This document shows positions 45,682-55,200 of a DNA stretch of 64,000 bases, piece after piece (positions within the stretch are counted from its first letter, which is position 1; each line of letters begins with the position of its first letter). The notes under the pieces are model-generated. The model saw only the letters and a program-made list of their open reading frames with translations. It searched no databases and was not told where the DNA came from. The stretch is taken from contig NZ_CP039252.1 in assembly GCF_004795855.1 (NCBI RefSeq), positions 62,001 to 126,000 on the forward strand. Direction: 5' to 3'. The translations under genes and the position numbers were made by a program. This DNA comes from Hydrogenophaga sp. PAMC20947. GTDB taxonomy: Bacteria; Pseudomonadota; Gammaproteobacteria; Burkholderiales; Burkholderiaceae_C.

Positions 45682-46761
45682 ATGTCTGCACAGCAACCCA
45701 TTGATATCGCCGTTTACATCGGTCGCTTCCAACCGCTGCACAACGGCCACCTCGCCTTGCTGCGCCAGGCGCTGGATGCCGCGCCGCAGGTGGTGGTGGT
45801 CATCGGCTCTGCGCACCAGGCGCGCACACCCAAGAACCCGTTCACCTGGCAAGAGCGGGCCGAGATGATCCGGCTCGCACTGCCCGCGGCCGACCGTGCC
45901 CGCGTGCGGTTCCTGCCGGTGCGCGATCATTACGACGAGGCCAAGTGGGTGGTGGCTGTGCGGCAAGGCGTGCAGGCGGCGGCCGAGCAAGCCGGGCTGG
46001 GCCATCGACCTGCCGTGGCCTTGATCGGGCATTTCAAGGACGCCACCAGCGCCTACCTGCAGCAATTCGGCGGCTGGACGCTGCGTTCGGTGGAGCGCGC
46101 CAGTCCCGTTGATGCGGAGCACATTCGCGGGGCCTGGCTGGGCAACGCGGGCAAGGATCTGGAGGCCACTTTGTCGGCCCTGGCATCGGTGGCACCCAGC
46201 ACCACCCTGGACTTCATGCGTGCCTGGTCTTGTTTGCCGTTTTACCCGGCGCTGGCTGCGGAATGGCAGATGCTCCAGCAATACCGGCAAGCCTGGGCCA
46301 GTGCGCCCTACGCCCCTGTGTTTGTCACGGTGGACACGGTGGTGCGCTGCGCCAACCATGTGCTGCTGATCCGGCGTGGGCAAGCGCCTGGCCTCGGGCT
46401 GTATGCCGTACCGGGAGGCTTTATTGAAAGCCGGGAGACCGCGTACCAGTCTGCATTGCGTGAGCTGCGCGAAGAAACGCGTTTGAGTTTGCTGGAATCC
46501 ACCATGCAGGACTGCCTGAAAAGCAGTGCGGTGTTTGATCACCCCGACCGCAGCCAGCGCGGGCGCACGATCACCCACGCGTTCTATTTTGATCTGGGCC
46601 ATCGGGCACGGCCCGAGGTGTTGGCCGATGACGATGCGCAGTCGGCGGCTTGGGTTCCGGTGGAAGACCTCGTGGGCCTGGAAGACCAGTTCCACGATGA
46701 CCACTTCCACATGCTTGACCATTTTTTGGAGCTGCAGCCGGAGGCGGCGCAGCCGGTTTGA
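45682..46761 (+). CDS. nadM: Bifunctional NMN adenylyltransferase / Nudix hydrolase (NadM-Nudix)
   Basis: 359 residues. Residues 1-~175 are a nucleotidyltransferase with IGRFQPLHNGHLALL (HxGH motif) and an ISSSTHR-type loop replaced by the family's own RGAWLGNAGKDL. Residues ~205-345 are a Nudix domain: LYAVPGGFIESRETAYQSALRELREETRLSL, an intact Nudix box, so ADP-ribose pyrophosphatase activity is expected. The fusion matches the Synechocystis and Francisella NadM-Nudix enzymes. It is the last gene of the NAD operon, 43 bases after nadE. Confidence 0.94.
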   Translation: MSAQQPIDIAVYIGRFQPLHNGHLALLRQALDAAPQVVVVIGSAHQARTPKNPFTWQERAEMIRLALPAADRARVRFLPVRDHYDEAKWVVAVRQGVQAAAEQAGLGHRPAVALIGHFKDATSAYLQQFGGWTLRSVERASPVDAEHIRGAWLGNAGKDLEATLSALASVAPSTTLDFMRAWSCLPFYPALAAEWQMLQQYRQAWASAPYAPVFVTVDTVVRCANHVLLIRRGQAPGLGLYAVPGGFIESRETAYQSALRELREETRLSLLESTMQDCLKSSAVFDHPDRSQRGRTITHAFYFDLGHRARPEVLADDDAQSAAWVPVEDLVGLEDQFHDDHFHMLDHFLELQPEAAQPV

Positions 46762-46967
46762 ACGGGTGGATGTCGCCTCCGCAGATCGAACCAGCGCTTG
46801 AATGACCGTGGCCGCATGGGTTTGCGCTTGGGGTTGGTTGTCGGTTTGGCCGATCGCGTTGCTCACGCTGTACCCAAGCATGGGCATTGCGTCTTGCACG
46901 GCCGCTGCCCATTCCGGTCTTTGTTGAGCGCGGCGGGCACCCGGTCGGGCTTCGACTCCGCAGGTGA

Positions 46968-48095
46968 TCAGGCGCTGATCAGCTTCAGATCCAACACACG
47001 TTCGGCCAGCCAGACCAGGGCCAGCAGCATGATCAGCAGCGAGCCACCCACCAGAATGCCGCGGCGGTAGAAAGCCGTGTTGCGCAACCAGAAGATCACG
47101 GGCAAGAGCGCCACCACGATGGCGAGCTGGCCGGCTTCCACGCCCAAGTTGAAACCCACCAGGCTCAAGACCAGGGTTTGCTGCGGCAGGCCCAGTTCGG
47201 CCAGTACGCTGGCGAAGCCGAAGCCATGGATCAAGCCAAAACCGAACGCCACCAACCAGCGCCGCCGGTCAAACAGGGGCACGATGTTGTTGAACGCGGC
47301 CAACACCACCGACAGCGCAATCGCAGACTCGACCAGGCGCGATGGCAGCGAGATGTAGCCCAGGGCAGCGAGCGACAAGGTGATGGAATGCGCCAGGGTG
47401 AATGACGTCACCACCCACAACACCTCGCGTCCCGCCTCGCCCAGCCGGTTGACCCCGCGCCAGCCGTCGTTCGCGCGCACCAGCACCACCGGCAGCAGCA
47501 GCGACAGCAAAAACAGGATGTGATCAAACCCGATCCAGATGTGCCAGACGCCTTGCTCCAGAAACTGGCGGAACTGCCTCAGCCGGGAAACACTTTCACC
47601 TGAAAAAACCTGGCGCCGGCTGTCGGGTGCGAGCACGCTCGAGTGCGTCAGGCCGTCAAGGTCCAGCCGCAACAAGCCGCGGTGCAAACCATCCAGATCA
47701 AACAGCAGGCGGTACTCCAGTGCCAGGTCGCCGGTGTCGGTCGGGCAGGTCGCGGTGAACGTCAACACGGCGTAGGCGCCGTCGGTGTGCTCGTCGACCT
47801 GGTGTTGTGTGACCTTCAGCGGACAAACACCGCCCCGCTCAAGCGTCAAGGCGCTGAAGGCCCAGGCCGCTACCGCGTCGTGGCGGGCGCGCAGTTCGCC
47901 CCAGGTGATGTCGCCGCTGCCGTCGGCGTCCAGTCCGAGAGCGAAGTCGATGTCGCGCAAGGCAATGTCCCACTGCCCGCTGACTTGCGAGCCCTGCACG
48001 TTGAGCACCAGGTAGCTGTCACTGGCCTTGTGGGCCAGCACGGGACCGCAGAGCAACAGCCAGCAGCAGATCAGCAGTCGGCGCCAGCTCATCAT
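46968..48095 (-). CDS. HupE/UreJ-family membrane protein with extracytoplasmic N-terminal domain
   Basis: 375 residues. Signal sequence, then ~150 residues outside the membrane with an EF-hand-like LDADGSGDITWGEL, then six or seven helices from ~180. The His-rich helix motifs HIWIGFDHILFLLSLLLP, FTLAHSITLSLAALGYI and FGLIHGFGFASVLAELG define the HupE/UreJ_2 group, linked to nickel or other metal movement, though the role here is unproven. It overlaps the TPR gene upstream by four bases, so the two are a coupled pair. Confidence 0.9.
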   Translation of the reverse strand: MMSWRRLLICCWLLLCGPVLAHKASDSYLVLNVQGSQVSGQWDIALRDIDFALGLDADGSGDITWGELRARHDAVAAWAFSALTLERGGVCPLKVTQHQVDEHTDGAYAVLTFTATCPTDTGDLALEYRLLFDLDGLHRGLLRLDLDGLTHSSVLAPDSRRQVFSGESVSRLRQFRQFLEQGVWHIWIGFDHILFLLSLLLPVVLVRANDGWRGVNRLGEAGREVLWVVTSFTLAHSITLSLAALGYISLPSRLVESAIALSVVLAAFNNIVPLFDRRRWLVAFGFGLIHGFGFASVLAELGLPQQTLVLSLVGFNLGVEAGQLAIVVALLPVIFWLRNTAFYRRGILVGGSLLIMLLALVWLAERVLDLKLISA

Positions 48096-49324
48096 CGTGT
48101 GCTCCCCGTGTTGGCGTCGGCGCCTGAGGCCTGGCCGAGCTGGCGCATTCGGGTATCTTCAAACCCACTGTTGCGCAACCATTCGCGTGCCGGTTGGGCA
48201 CTGGCGCTGTCTTTTGCCGCGATGGCCGCCTCCAGCAGGACGCGTGCATCACGAGGCTCGCGCTGCACGGCGTAGTTGTCTCGCGCCAAACGCACCGCGG
48301 TTTTGGCGTCTTGGCGCAGGCGCAGTTCGAAACGAGCCTCCTCTGCGCGGTGGGTGGTATCGCCGCGGGCGCGGGCCGCGTCAAACCGGTCTGCCATCAT
48401 CTGGCGGTGGCGTGCGGCGTCGGGCAATTGCAGTCCCGTCTCTGCTTCGGCGAGGCGCAACAGCAGGCTGTCGGATGACTCCCATGCTTGCAGCAACGGC
48501 ACCACGTCGGCCGGCCGTTGCGCGTCGAGCAAAAAATCGGTCCAGGCGGCCAGCAGGTAAACGTCGTCCCGACCGAGGGCCAGCGCCTCGCGGTAATGGG
48601 CCTCGGCCTGCGCTGGCCTGCCTTGCCAGGCCGCCACTTCACCCAGGCGGGTCTGCAGCCAGAGCTGGTCTTCGGGAAAGCCCGCCAGATTCAGACTTTT
48701 CTGCAGCGTTTGATAACCCGCGGCGAGCTGACCACCGTAGGCCTGAGCCAGCCCCAGGCAGCCGCCCGCCAACACATCACGCCCCAGGCTTTGCAGGGCG
48801 CCGCAGGCCTGTCGTGCGGCCGCGTAGTCGGCCTTGACCAAAAAGATGGCGCCACGCCAGGCCTGGGCACTGGCATAGGCCGGATCTTGCTTCAGTGCTT
48901 CGTCAAGATCGCCCAATGCGCCGGCGAAGTCGTGGCGGTACTGGCGCAGCATGCCGCGCAGGGTGAGCAACGGGGCGCTGTTTGTGGCGGGGAAGCGGCG
49001 CACCACCGCATCGGCGTAACCGATGTAACGGGGATCGCCCCGGGCCATCGCCAGATCGAAGTAGCGCCAGGCCAACTGGGTGGCGGCGGCCTCGTCGGTC
49101 GGGGCCTGCGTCAGTGCCGCTCGCAAACTGCCCAGTTCGCGTGCTGTTTTGTCACCTGCCCGTAGGGGCAGCTTCTCCAGCACCTCGGCATCACTCGTTG
49201 GTGTGCGCGGAGCGGCCGCTGCACCGAAAGTCACCAACAGCAGCAACAGGCCCGCCATGGCTGAAACCCCGCTGCGTAAGGGCAATAAATTTTGTAACAA
49301 GCTTCGCCTCTGATTGCAGTACAT
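48092..49324 (-). CDS. Exported TPR-repeat protein
   Basis: About 410 residues with a signal-like hydrophobic stretch (MAGLLLLLVTFGAAAA) at ~23-38; the true start may be that ATG (49258). The rest is helical with TPR-like units, e.g. LLTLRGMLRQYRHDFAGALGDLDEALKQDPAYASA and AEAHYREALALGRDDVYLLAAW. It probably acts as a periplasmic scaffold. Genetic coupling to the HupE-like gene suggests a shared function. No closer identification. Confidence 0.82.
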   Translation of the reverse strand: MYCNQRRSLLQNLLPLRSGVSAMAGLLLLLVTFGAAAAPRTPTSDAEVLEKLPLRAGDKTARELGSLRAALTQAPTDEAAATQLAWRYFDLAMARGDPRYIGYADAVVRRFPATNSAPLLTLRGMLRQYRHDFAGALGDLDEALKQDPAYASAQAWRGAIFLVKADYAAARQACGALQSLGRDVLAGGCLGLAQAYGGQLAAGYQTLQKSLNLAGFPEDQLWLQTRLGEVAAWQGRPAQAEAHYREALALGRDDVYLLAAWTDFLLDAQRPADVVPLLQAWESSDSLLLRLAEAETGLQLPDAARHRQMMADRFDAARARGDTTHRAEEARFELRLRQDAKTAVRLARDNYAVQREPRDARVLLEAAIAAKDSASAQPAREWLRNSGFEDTRMRQLGQASGADANTGSTR

Positions 49325-49374
49325 TGCGTTGGCACCTATGTTGGTGCCCGTTGTTTTGTTTCTCAGGAGACCCT

Positions 49375-49560
49375 ATGCGCAAACTGATTTCCGCTCTGAT
49401 CGCTTCGACCTTTGCCTTCGCCTCGCTCGGCGCTTTTGCGGCTTCTCATGGCGGCGCCATGACCGATGAGCAAAAAGTGGAAGCCTGCAAAAAGATGGAC
49501 GAGTCCAAGGCCGACGACAAGATGAAGGCTGAGTGTAAGAAGTTGATGGAAAAGAAGTAA
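49375..49560 (+). CDS. Small secreted charged protein
   Basis: 61 residues. A signal peptide (MRKLISALIASTFAFASLGAFA) leaves a 38-residue mature part rich in Lys, Asp and Glu with two Cys (EACKKMDES, AECKKLMEKK), probably a helical hairpin. CAGGAGA precedes the ATG and a good terminator follows, so it is a genuine single-gene unit. It begins 50 bases from the divergent TPR gene. Short proteins of this build are common in Burkholderiales but have no known function. Confidence 0.75.
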   Translation: MRKLISALIASTFAFASLGAFAASHGGAMTDEQKVEACKKMDESKADDKMKAECKKLMEKK

Positions 49561-49580
49561 TCGCTTCTTCGATGTCCTTC

Positions 49581-49608
49581 AAAACGGGCCGATGGGCCCG
49601 TTTTTTTA
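49581..49608 (+). terminator. Rho-independent terminator of the small secreted protein gene
   Basis: AAAACGGGCC GAT GGGCCCGTTTTTTTA: GC stem followed by seven T, 20 bases after the stop codon. Confidence 0.88.
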
Positions 49609-49988
49609 TGGGCACATGATCCCTCGCACGACCTGGCTTGTCGCAGGGCCTTTCCATGGCCGCACCGCACAAGCCACGGTGCAGCGTCGGCATGTATGGG
49701 GTTGCGCCAAGGGTCAGCGCTTGTTCAATGGCAGTCCGGCAATACCGTGGGCCACCGTCTTGGAGACGGTCACCGGCAGGCTGCCCTGCAGGTTCGATGG
49801 CTTGATTGGAGTCCGCGCACCCGGCGCACAGACGCGTTTCCATGCGCCTGCCTTGACTGTCTGCATATGCTTGTGCTGCCAGTACTCGCGTTCGCTGACC
49901 GTCAGTATCCGCATCGAAAAGACCCGCCAGCGGTTGTGATGTGGAAAAAAGAGCATGGAATGCTCTGGACAGCTTGATTCATTTCGGG
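49609..49988. other. Intergenic region before the SOS cassette
   Basis: About 380 bases with no recognised gene. A minus-strand frame (from 49914, MRILTVSEREYWQHKHMQ) is open for about 66 codons but has no recognisable family. Confidence 0.4.
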
Positions 49989-50008
49989 TACTGTATATTT
50001 AAACAGTA
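49989..50008 (+). promoter_or_regulatory. LexA (SOS) box of imuA-imuB-dnaE2
   Basis: TACTGTATATTTAAACAGTA matches the consensus TACTG-N10-CAGTA exactly, with CTGT-N8-ACAG core. It ends 10 bases before the imuA ATG, so LexA would block transcription or initiation until DNA damage. Confidence 0.93.
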
Positions 50009-50018
50009 CATTGAAACG

Positions 50019-50870
50019 ATGATCGCCTCTGACACCCGCCCGGCCGACGCTCCGTTGCCCGGGCTTTCTTTCCCCTCCAACGCCGCTTTTGACGCTCGGG
50101 CTTTGCCTGCGTCGGTTGCGGCGGCGCTGTGGCGTGGCGATCAGTTGGGCAGTGCCGTGGCCCAGGTGTATGCCAGCGGGTTTGAGGCGCTGGACGCGGT
50201 TTTGCCCGGCGGCGGTTGGCCGGGCCACAGTCTCACCGAAATCTTGACCGCCCACAGTGGCACGCTGGAGTGGCGTCTGCTCGGCGGGGTGTTGAGCAGC
50301 GTGTGCGCCGCCGGGCGATCGGTGGTGCTGGTGGGGCCGCCGCGCATGCCCCATGTGCCGGGGTTGCGGCTGGCGGGTTTGAGCGACAAGCAACTGGTGT
50401 GGATTCAGGCCGAAACGCCGGCCGAGCGGCTGTGGAGCGCCGAGCAGTTGATCAAGGCCAACGCCTGCGGCGCATTGATCGCCTGGTTGCCGCAGGTGCG
50501 CACCGAGCAGATCCGGCGCCTGCAGGTGTTGGCGGCGGGTTGTGAGGCACCGGTATTTTTGTGCCGCCCGGCGAGTGCGGCGCAGGAATCGTCTGCGGCG
50601 CCGCTGCGGCTGCTGGCGCGCGTGGGGCTGGATTGGGAGTTGCTGGTGGATGTGTTCAAACGCAAAGGCCCGCCGCTGGCCGCCATGCTGCGCTTGCCCA
50701 GCGTGCCCGCGGGCTTGCACCGCATTCTCACGCCGCGTTTGCGGGTTCCCAGTGCGCTGTTGCCCAGCACGCCTGTCCGTGGGGTTGGTGTTTTTGTTCG
50801 TGAGGCTGAGCATGCTCTGGTCCGCACTCCTGTTGCCCCCGCCCAGCGACAACGCACCGTCCCCCATTGA
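50019..50870 (+). CDS. imuA: ImuA, SOS mutagenesis cassette protein
   Basis: 283 residues, RecA-like fold without a canonical Walker A in this copy. FEALDAVLPGGGWPGHSLTEIL, EWRLLGGVLSSVCAAGRSVVLVGPP and LAGLSDKQLVWIQAETPAERLWSAEQLIK are the conserved ImuA blocks. With ImuB and DnaE2 it makes the mutasome for damage-induced mutagenesis. It starts directly after the LexA box and overlaps imuB by 59 bases. Confidence 0.93.
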   Translation: MIASDTRPADAPLPGLSFPSNAAFDARALPASVAAALWRGDQLGSAVAQVYASGFEALDAVLPGGGWPGHSLTEILTAHSGTLEWRLLGGVLSSVCAAGRSVVLVGPPRMPHVPGLRLAGLSDKQLVWIQAETPAERLWSAEQLIKANACGALIAWLPQVRTEQIRRLQVLAAGCEAPVFLCRPASAAQESSAAPLRLLARVGLDWELLVDVFKRKGPPLAAMLRLPSVPAGLHRILTPRLRVPSALLPSTPVRGVGVFVREAEHALVRTPVAPAQRQRTVPH

Positions 50871-52140
50871 GCCGGCCACGTTGCAGGCGTTGGCGATCTG
50901 GGCGTTGCAATTCACGCCCCGTGTGGCCCTCGCTGACGACGCGGTGCTGATGGAGGTGGCGGGCAGCGTGCGCCTGTTTGGCGGGCGGCGCGCGCTGCGC
51001 GACAAGGTCTGGGGCGAGGGTCGGGAGCTGGGCGTGGGCCAGCTGGCCTGGGCGCCCAACAGCCTGGCGGCTTTGGCGCTGGCGCGCGCGGGACGGGAAA
51101 ACGGTTTGCGTGGGCCGCTGGAGGCCTTGCTCGATGCGCTGCCCATGGCTGTTTTGAGCGCGGTGCGGCCCCATGCGCTCACGCTTTCTCACATCGGTTG
51201 TCGCACACTGGGCGATGTGCGTGCGCTGCCGCGCGGTGGCATGGCGCGGCGCTTTGACAAGGCGCTGCTGACCGCGCTCGACCAGACCTACGGCCTGGCG
51301 CCCGAGGTGCATCAATGGGTGGGCTTGCCCGAGACGTTCGAGGCGCGGCTGGAGCTCATGTTTCGCGTGGACGAAGCGTCCGCGCTGTTGTCGGGTGCCC
51401 GACGGTTGCTGCTGCAAATGGCGGGCTGGCTGGCGGCGCGCCACAGCGGGGTGACAGCGTTCACGCTGCATTGGGCACACGATGTGATGCGTTCGCGCGA
51501 GGTGGGCGAGGGCGGGCACCTGACGGTGGGCACGGCCGAGCCCACACGCAACGTGGAACACCTCAGCCGTTTGCTGGCCGAGCATCTGGGCAAGGTCGAG
51601 TTGGCGGCTCCCGTGGGCGATTTGCGGCTCAGCGCCGACACGGTGCACCGGCTCACCGAGGCCAGCGCTTCGCTGCTGCCCGACAACGCGGTGCACCAGG
51701 GCGAGACGCTGCACCTGGTGTTGGAGCGGCTGGCCGCACGACTGGGGCCAGAGCGGGTGTTGCGACCGGTGCTGACCGAAGACCACCGGCAAGAGTGGAT
51801 GTGCCGCTGGCAACCCGCGCCGCTGGTCTTGCCGCGAAAACCTGCGCCGGGCCCGGAGTTGCCGCAGCCCACGTTTGTCTTGCCGCAGCCGCTGCGCCTG
51901 GCCATGCGTGGCAATCGGCCGATTTACCAGGGTGAATTGCAGTTGCTCGCCGGGCCGCAGCGGGTAGAGGGGGGTTGGTGGGACCGGGTCTCGGGAACGC
52001 CTGTCGATGAGGCTGAAACCACGCGCTATATGGCACGGGATTACTGGGTGGCGTTGTCGGCGTTGGCGGGGGTGTTGTGGGTGTTTCAGACGCGGCTGGA
52101 TCACGAGCCGGCTTGGTATCTGCACGGGCATTTTGCTTGA
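50812..52140 (+). CDS. imuB: ImuB, inactive Y-family polymerase-like protein
   Basis: 442 residues. Y-family fold without the usual catalytic acid pair: the fold is seen in DAVLMEVAGSVRLFGGRRALRDK, FRVDEASALLSGARRLLLQ (little finger region) and the C-terminal TTRYMARDYWVALSALAGVLWVFQTRL. ImuB acts as the hub linking the beta clamp to DnaE2. The N-terminus is slightly shorter than some homologues, starting MLWSALLLPPP. A 112-base gap with a palindromic repeat separates it from dnaE2. Confidence 0.92.
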   Translation: MLWSALLLPPPSDNAPSPIEPATLQALAIWALQFTPRVALADDAVLMEVAGSVRLFGGRRALRDKVWGEGRELGVGQLAWAPNSLAALALARAGRENGLRGPLEALLDALPMAVLSAVRPHALTLSHIGCRTLGDVRALPRGGMARRFDKALLTALDQTYGLAPEVHQWVGLPETFEARLELMFRVDEASALLSGARRLLLQMAGWLAARHSGVTAFTLHWAHDVMRSREVGEGGHLTVGTAEPTRNVEHLSRLLAEHLGKVELAAPVGDLRLSADTVHRLTEASASLLPDNAVHQGETLHLVLERLAARLGPERVLRPVLTEDHRQEWMCRWQPAPLVLPRKPAPGPELPQPTFVLPQPLRLAMRGNRPIYQGELQLLAGPQRVEGGWWDRVSGTPVDEAETTRYMARDYWVALSALAGVLWVFQTRLDHEPAWYLHGHFA

Positions 52141-52148
52141 ATATGAAA

Positions 52149-52240
52149 CACCCCCGCCGCGCTTCGCGCGACCCCCTAAAGGGGGCGGCACTGGCCGTCC
52201 GGCAAAGCCGGCCCGGCGGTGCCCTGGGGGGCGTTGGGCC
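52149..52240. repeat. GC-rich palindromic intergenic repeat between imuB and dnaE2
   Basis: CACCCCCGCCGCGCTTCGCGCGACC, hairpin CCCCTAAAGGGG, GGCACTGGCCGTCCGGCAAAGCCGGCCCGGCGG. Same family and orientation as the 38.4 kb copy. As imuB and dnaE2 should share one transcript, this hairpin would be inside the mRNA. Confidence 0.65.
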
Positions 52241-52252
52241 ACGGAGTCACCC

Positions 52253-55200
52253 ATGACGCCGCAACCCCCTGGTATTCCTCCTTATGCCGAGCTGCGGTGC
52301 CTCTCCAACTTCAGCTTCTTGCGTGGCGCCAGCCGCCCCGAAGAACTGGTGGAGCGCGCCAAGGCGCTGGACTACACCGCACTGGCCTTGACCGATGAGT
52401 GCTCGCTCGCGGGTATCGTGCGCGCGCATGTGGCCGCGAAAGAGCACCAGTTGAAACTGCTGGTGGGCAGCCAGTTCAGGGTGGACTGCGCGCACCCGTT
52501 CACGCTGGTGGTGATCGCAACCAACCTCAACGGTTACGGCAACCTGTGTGAGTTCATCACGCGGCTGCGCCGCAGCTCGGCCAAGGGCACCTACCGGCTC
52601 ACGCTCTCCGGCATCGACGCGGCCAAGCTGGCCGACTGTCTGGTGATCGCCGTGCCCGAGCGCAGCAACACGCAAGCGCAGGTGGATGCCTGCGCGCGCT
52701 GGCTGCTCGGGCAGTTCACCGGACGTTGCTGGCTCGGCGTGGAGCAATTGCGCCAATTGAACGATGAAATCTTGCTGTACCAGCTGAGCCAGAGCAGCGC
52801 GCTCACGGCGGTGCCATTGGTGGCCGTGGGGGATGTGCACATGCACCTGCGCTCTCGCAAGCCGCTGCAAGATGTGCTCACCGCCACGCGCGTGGGCAAG
52901 CCGCTCACCGAGTGCGGTTTCGCACTGGAACCCAACGCAGAGAAACGTTTGCGTTCGCGCCTGGCCCTGGCGCAACTCTACCCGGAAGACCTCATGGCCG
53001 AGACGTTGCGCGTGGCCGAGCGTTGCCAGTTTTCGCTCGATGAGTTGAGCTACCAATACCCCAGCGAAGTCGTGCCCGAAGGTGAAACGCCGCCCAGCTA
53101 TTTGCGCCGCCTGGCCTATGAAGGGGCAGGGTGGCGTTGGCCAGCGGGCATTTCGGCCAAGGCGCATGAGCAGATCGAACACGAGTTGGCGTTGATCAGC
53201 GAGCTGAATTACGAGCACTATTTTTTGACCGTGTACGACATCGTGGCCTTCGCACGATCGCAAGGCATTCTGTGCCAAGGGCGTGGCTCGGCGGCCAACA
53301 GCGTGGTCTGTTATTGCCTGGGCATCACCGAGGTTGACCCGGCGCGCACCTCGGTTTTGTTCGAGCGCTTCATCTCCAGGGAACGCAACGAGCCGCCCGA
53401 TATCGATGTCGACTTTGAACACGAACGGCGCGAAGAAGTCATTCAATACCTGTACACCAAATACGGCCGTGATCGCGCCGCGCTCACCGCCGCCGTCATC
53501 AGCTACCAGCCACGCAGCACGATCCGCGATGTGGGCAAGGCGCTGGGTTTTGACGAGACCACCCTCAGCGCGCTGGCCAAGGGCCATTGGTGGTGGGACG
53601 GAAAAACCATCGCTGAAGAGCGGCTGACCGAAGTGGGGCTCAACCCCGACGACCTCGCCGTGCGCCAGCTCATCCGCCTGAGCGCCCAGCTCATGGGCTT
53701 CCCGCGCCACCTGTCGCAACACACCGGCGGCTTCGTGCTCACGCGCGGGCCGCTCTCGCGCATGGTGCCCATTGAAAACGCCAGCATGGCCGACCGCACC
53801 GTGATCGAGTGGGACAAAGACGACCTCGACGCCATGGGCCTGCTGAAAGTGGACGTGCTCGCGCTGGGCATGCTGACCGCGCTGCGCAAGTCGCTGGATT
53901 TCATCAGCGCGCGCAAGGGCTATGTGTTCCAGATGCAAGACATCCCAGCCGAAGACGAATCCACCTACGACATGATCTGCGCCGCCGACACCGTGGGCGT
54001 GTTCCAGATCGAGAGCCGCGCGCAAATGAGCATGTTGCCGCGCCTGCGCCCGCGCTGTTTTTACGATCTGGTGATCGAGGTGGCGCTGGTGCGCCCCGGC
54101 CCCATTCAGGGCGGCGCGGTGCACCCTTACCTCAACCGCCGCCAGGGCAAAGAGCCCATCACCTACCCCAAGGCGCTGGACGAGGCGCTGGAGCGCACCC
54201 TGGGCGTGCCTGTGTTCCAGGAGCAGTGCATGCAGATCGCCATCATCGCGGCCGGCTTCACACCCGGTGAGGCCGATGGTCTGCGCCGCGCCATGGCGGC
54301 GTGGAAACGCAAAGGCGGCCTGGGCAAATACGAACGGCGTTTGATCGACGGCATGACCGAGCGCGGCTACGAACTGGAGTTCGCCAAGGCCGTGTTCGAG
54401 CAAATCAAAGGCTTCTCCAGCTACGGTTTTCCCGAAAGCCACGCCGCGAGTTTTGCGCTGCTGGTCTACGCCAGCTGCTGGATCAAACACCACCACCCCG
54501 CCGAGTTTCTGGCCGCCATGCTCAACAGCCAGCCGCTGGGTTTTTACACGCCGAGCCAGCTGGTGCAAGACGCGAAACGCCATGGCGTGGAGGTGAGAAA
54601 AGTGGATGTGATGTGCAGCGATGGGGATTGCACGCTGGAGTCGAGCCACGACCACTCAGGCCAGCAGAGGCAAGGGGGAACCATCGCCGTGCGCCTGGGC
54701 TTGCGCATGGTCTCGGGCGTGAAGCGCGAGGCCATTCAGCGCATCGTGGCTGCGCGGTGCGAGAAACCCTTCGAGAGCGTTGACGATCTCGCGCGGCGAG
54801 CAGGCCTGGAGCAACACGACATGCAGCAACTCGCCGCCGCCGACGCGCTTCAGTCTCTGAGCGGCCACCGCCGCCAGCAAGTGTGGGACGCTGCTGCCCT
54901 GAAGAGCGCACCCATCCTGCTCAAGGACGCACCGGTGGATGAAGACTGGCTGGCCCTGAAAGAAGCCCCCGAAGGCGAAGCCATCGTGTGGGATTACGCC
55001 AGCCTGGGCCTCACCCTGCGCCGCCACCCGCTCGCGCTGTTGCGAACACAGCTGAGCCAGCGCCGTTTCCAGACTTCCGAGGAACTGCACGCCTGCCCCA
55101 ACGGCCGCCCCGTGCGCACCTGCGGCATCGTCACCGTGCGCCAGCAACCCGGCACCGCGCACGGCGTGGTTTTCGTCACCCTGGAAGACGAAACCGGCAC

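Noticed and set aside
46762..46967. Minus-strand frame reading AMPMLGYSVSNAIGQTDNQPQA after nadM
   Set aside because: It looked protein-like for about 50 codons but runs on without a stop into the antisense of nadM and matches nothing I know.
49714..49914. Minus-strand frame MRILTVSEREYWQHKHMQ before imuA
   Set aside because: About 66 codons, no family and no clear ribosome site; kept only as a note on the intergenic region.
52247..54655. An 802-codon open frame antisense to dnaE2
   Set aside because: Its sequence is rich in His, Gln, Val and Arg with no recognisable domain, as expected for the mirror frame of a GC-rich gene. DnaE2 on the other strand has all catalytic motifs.
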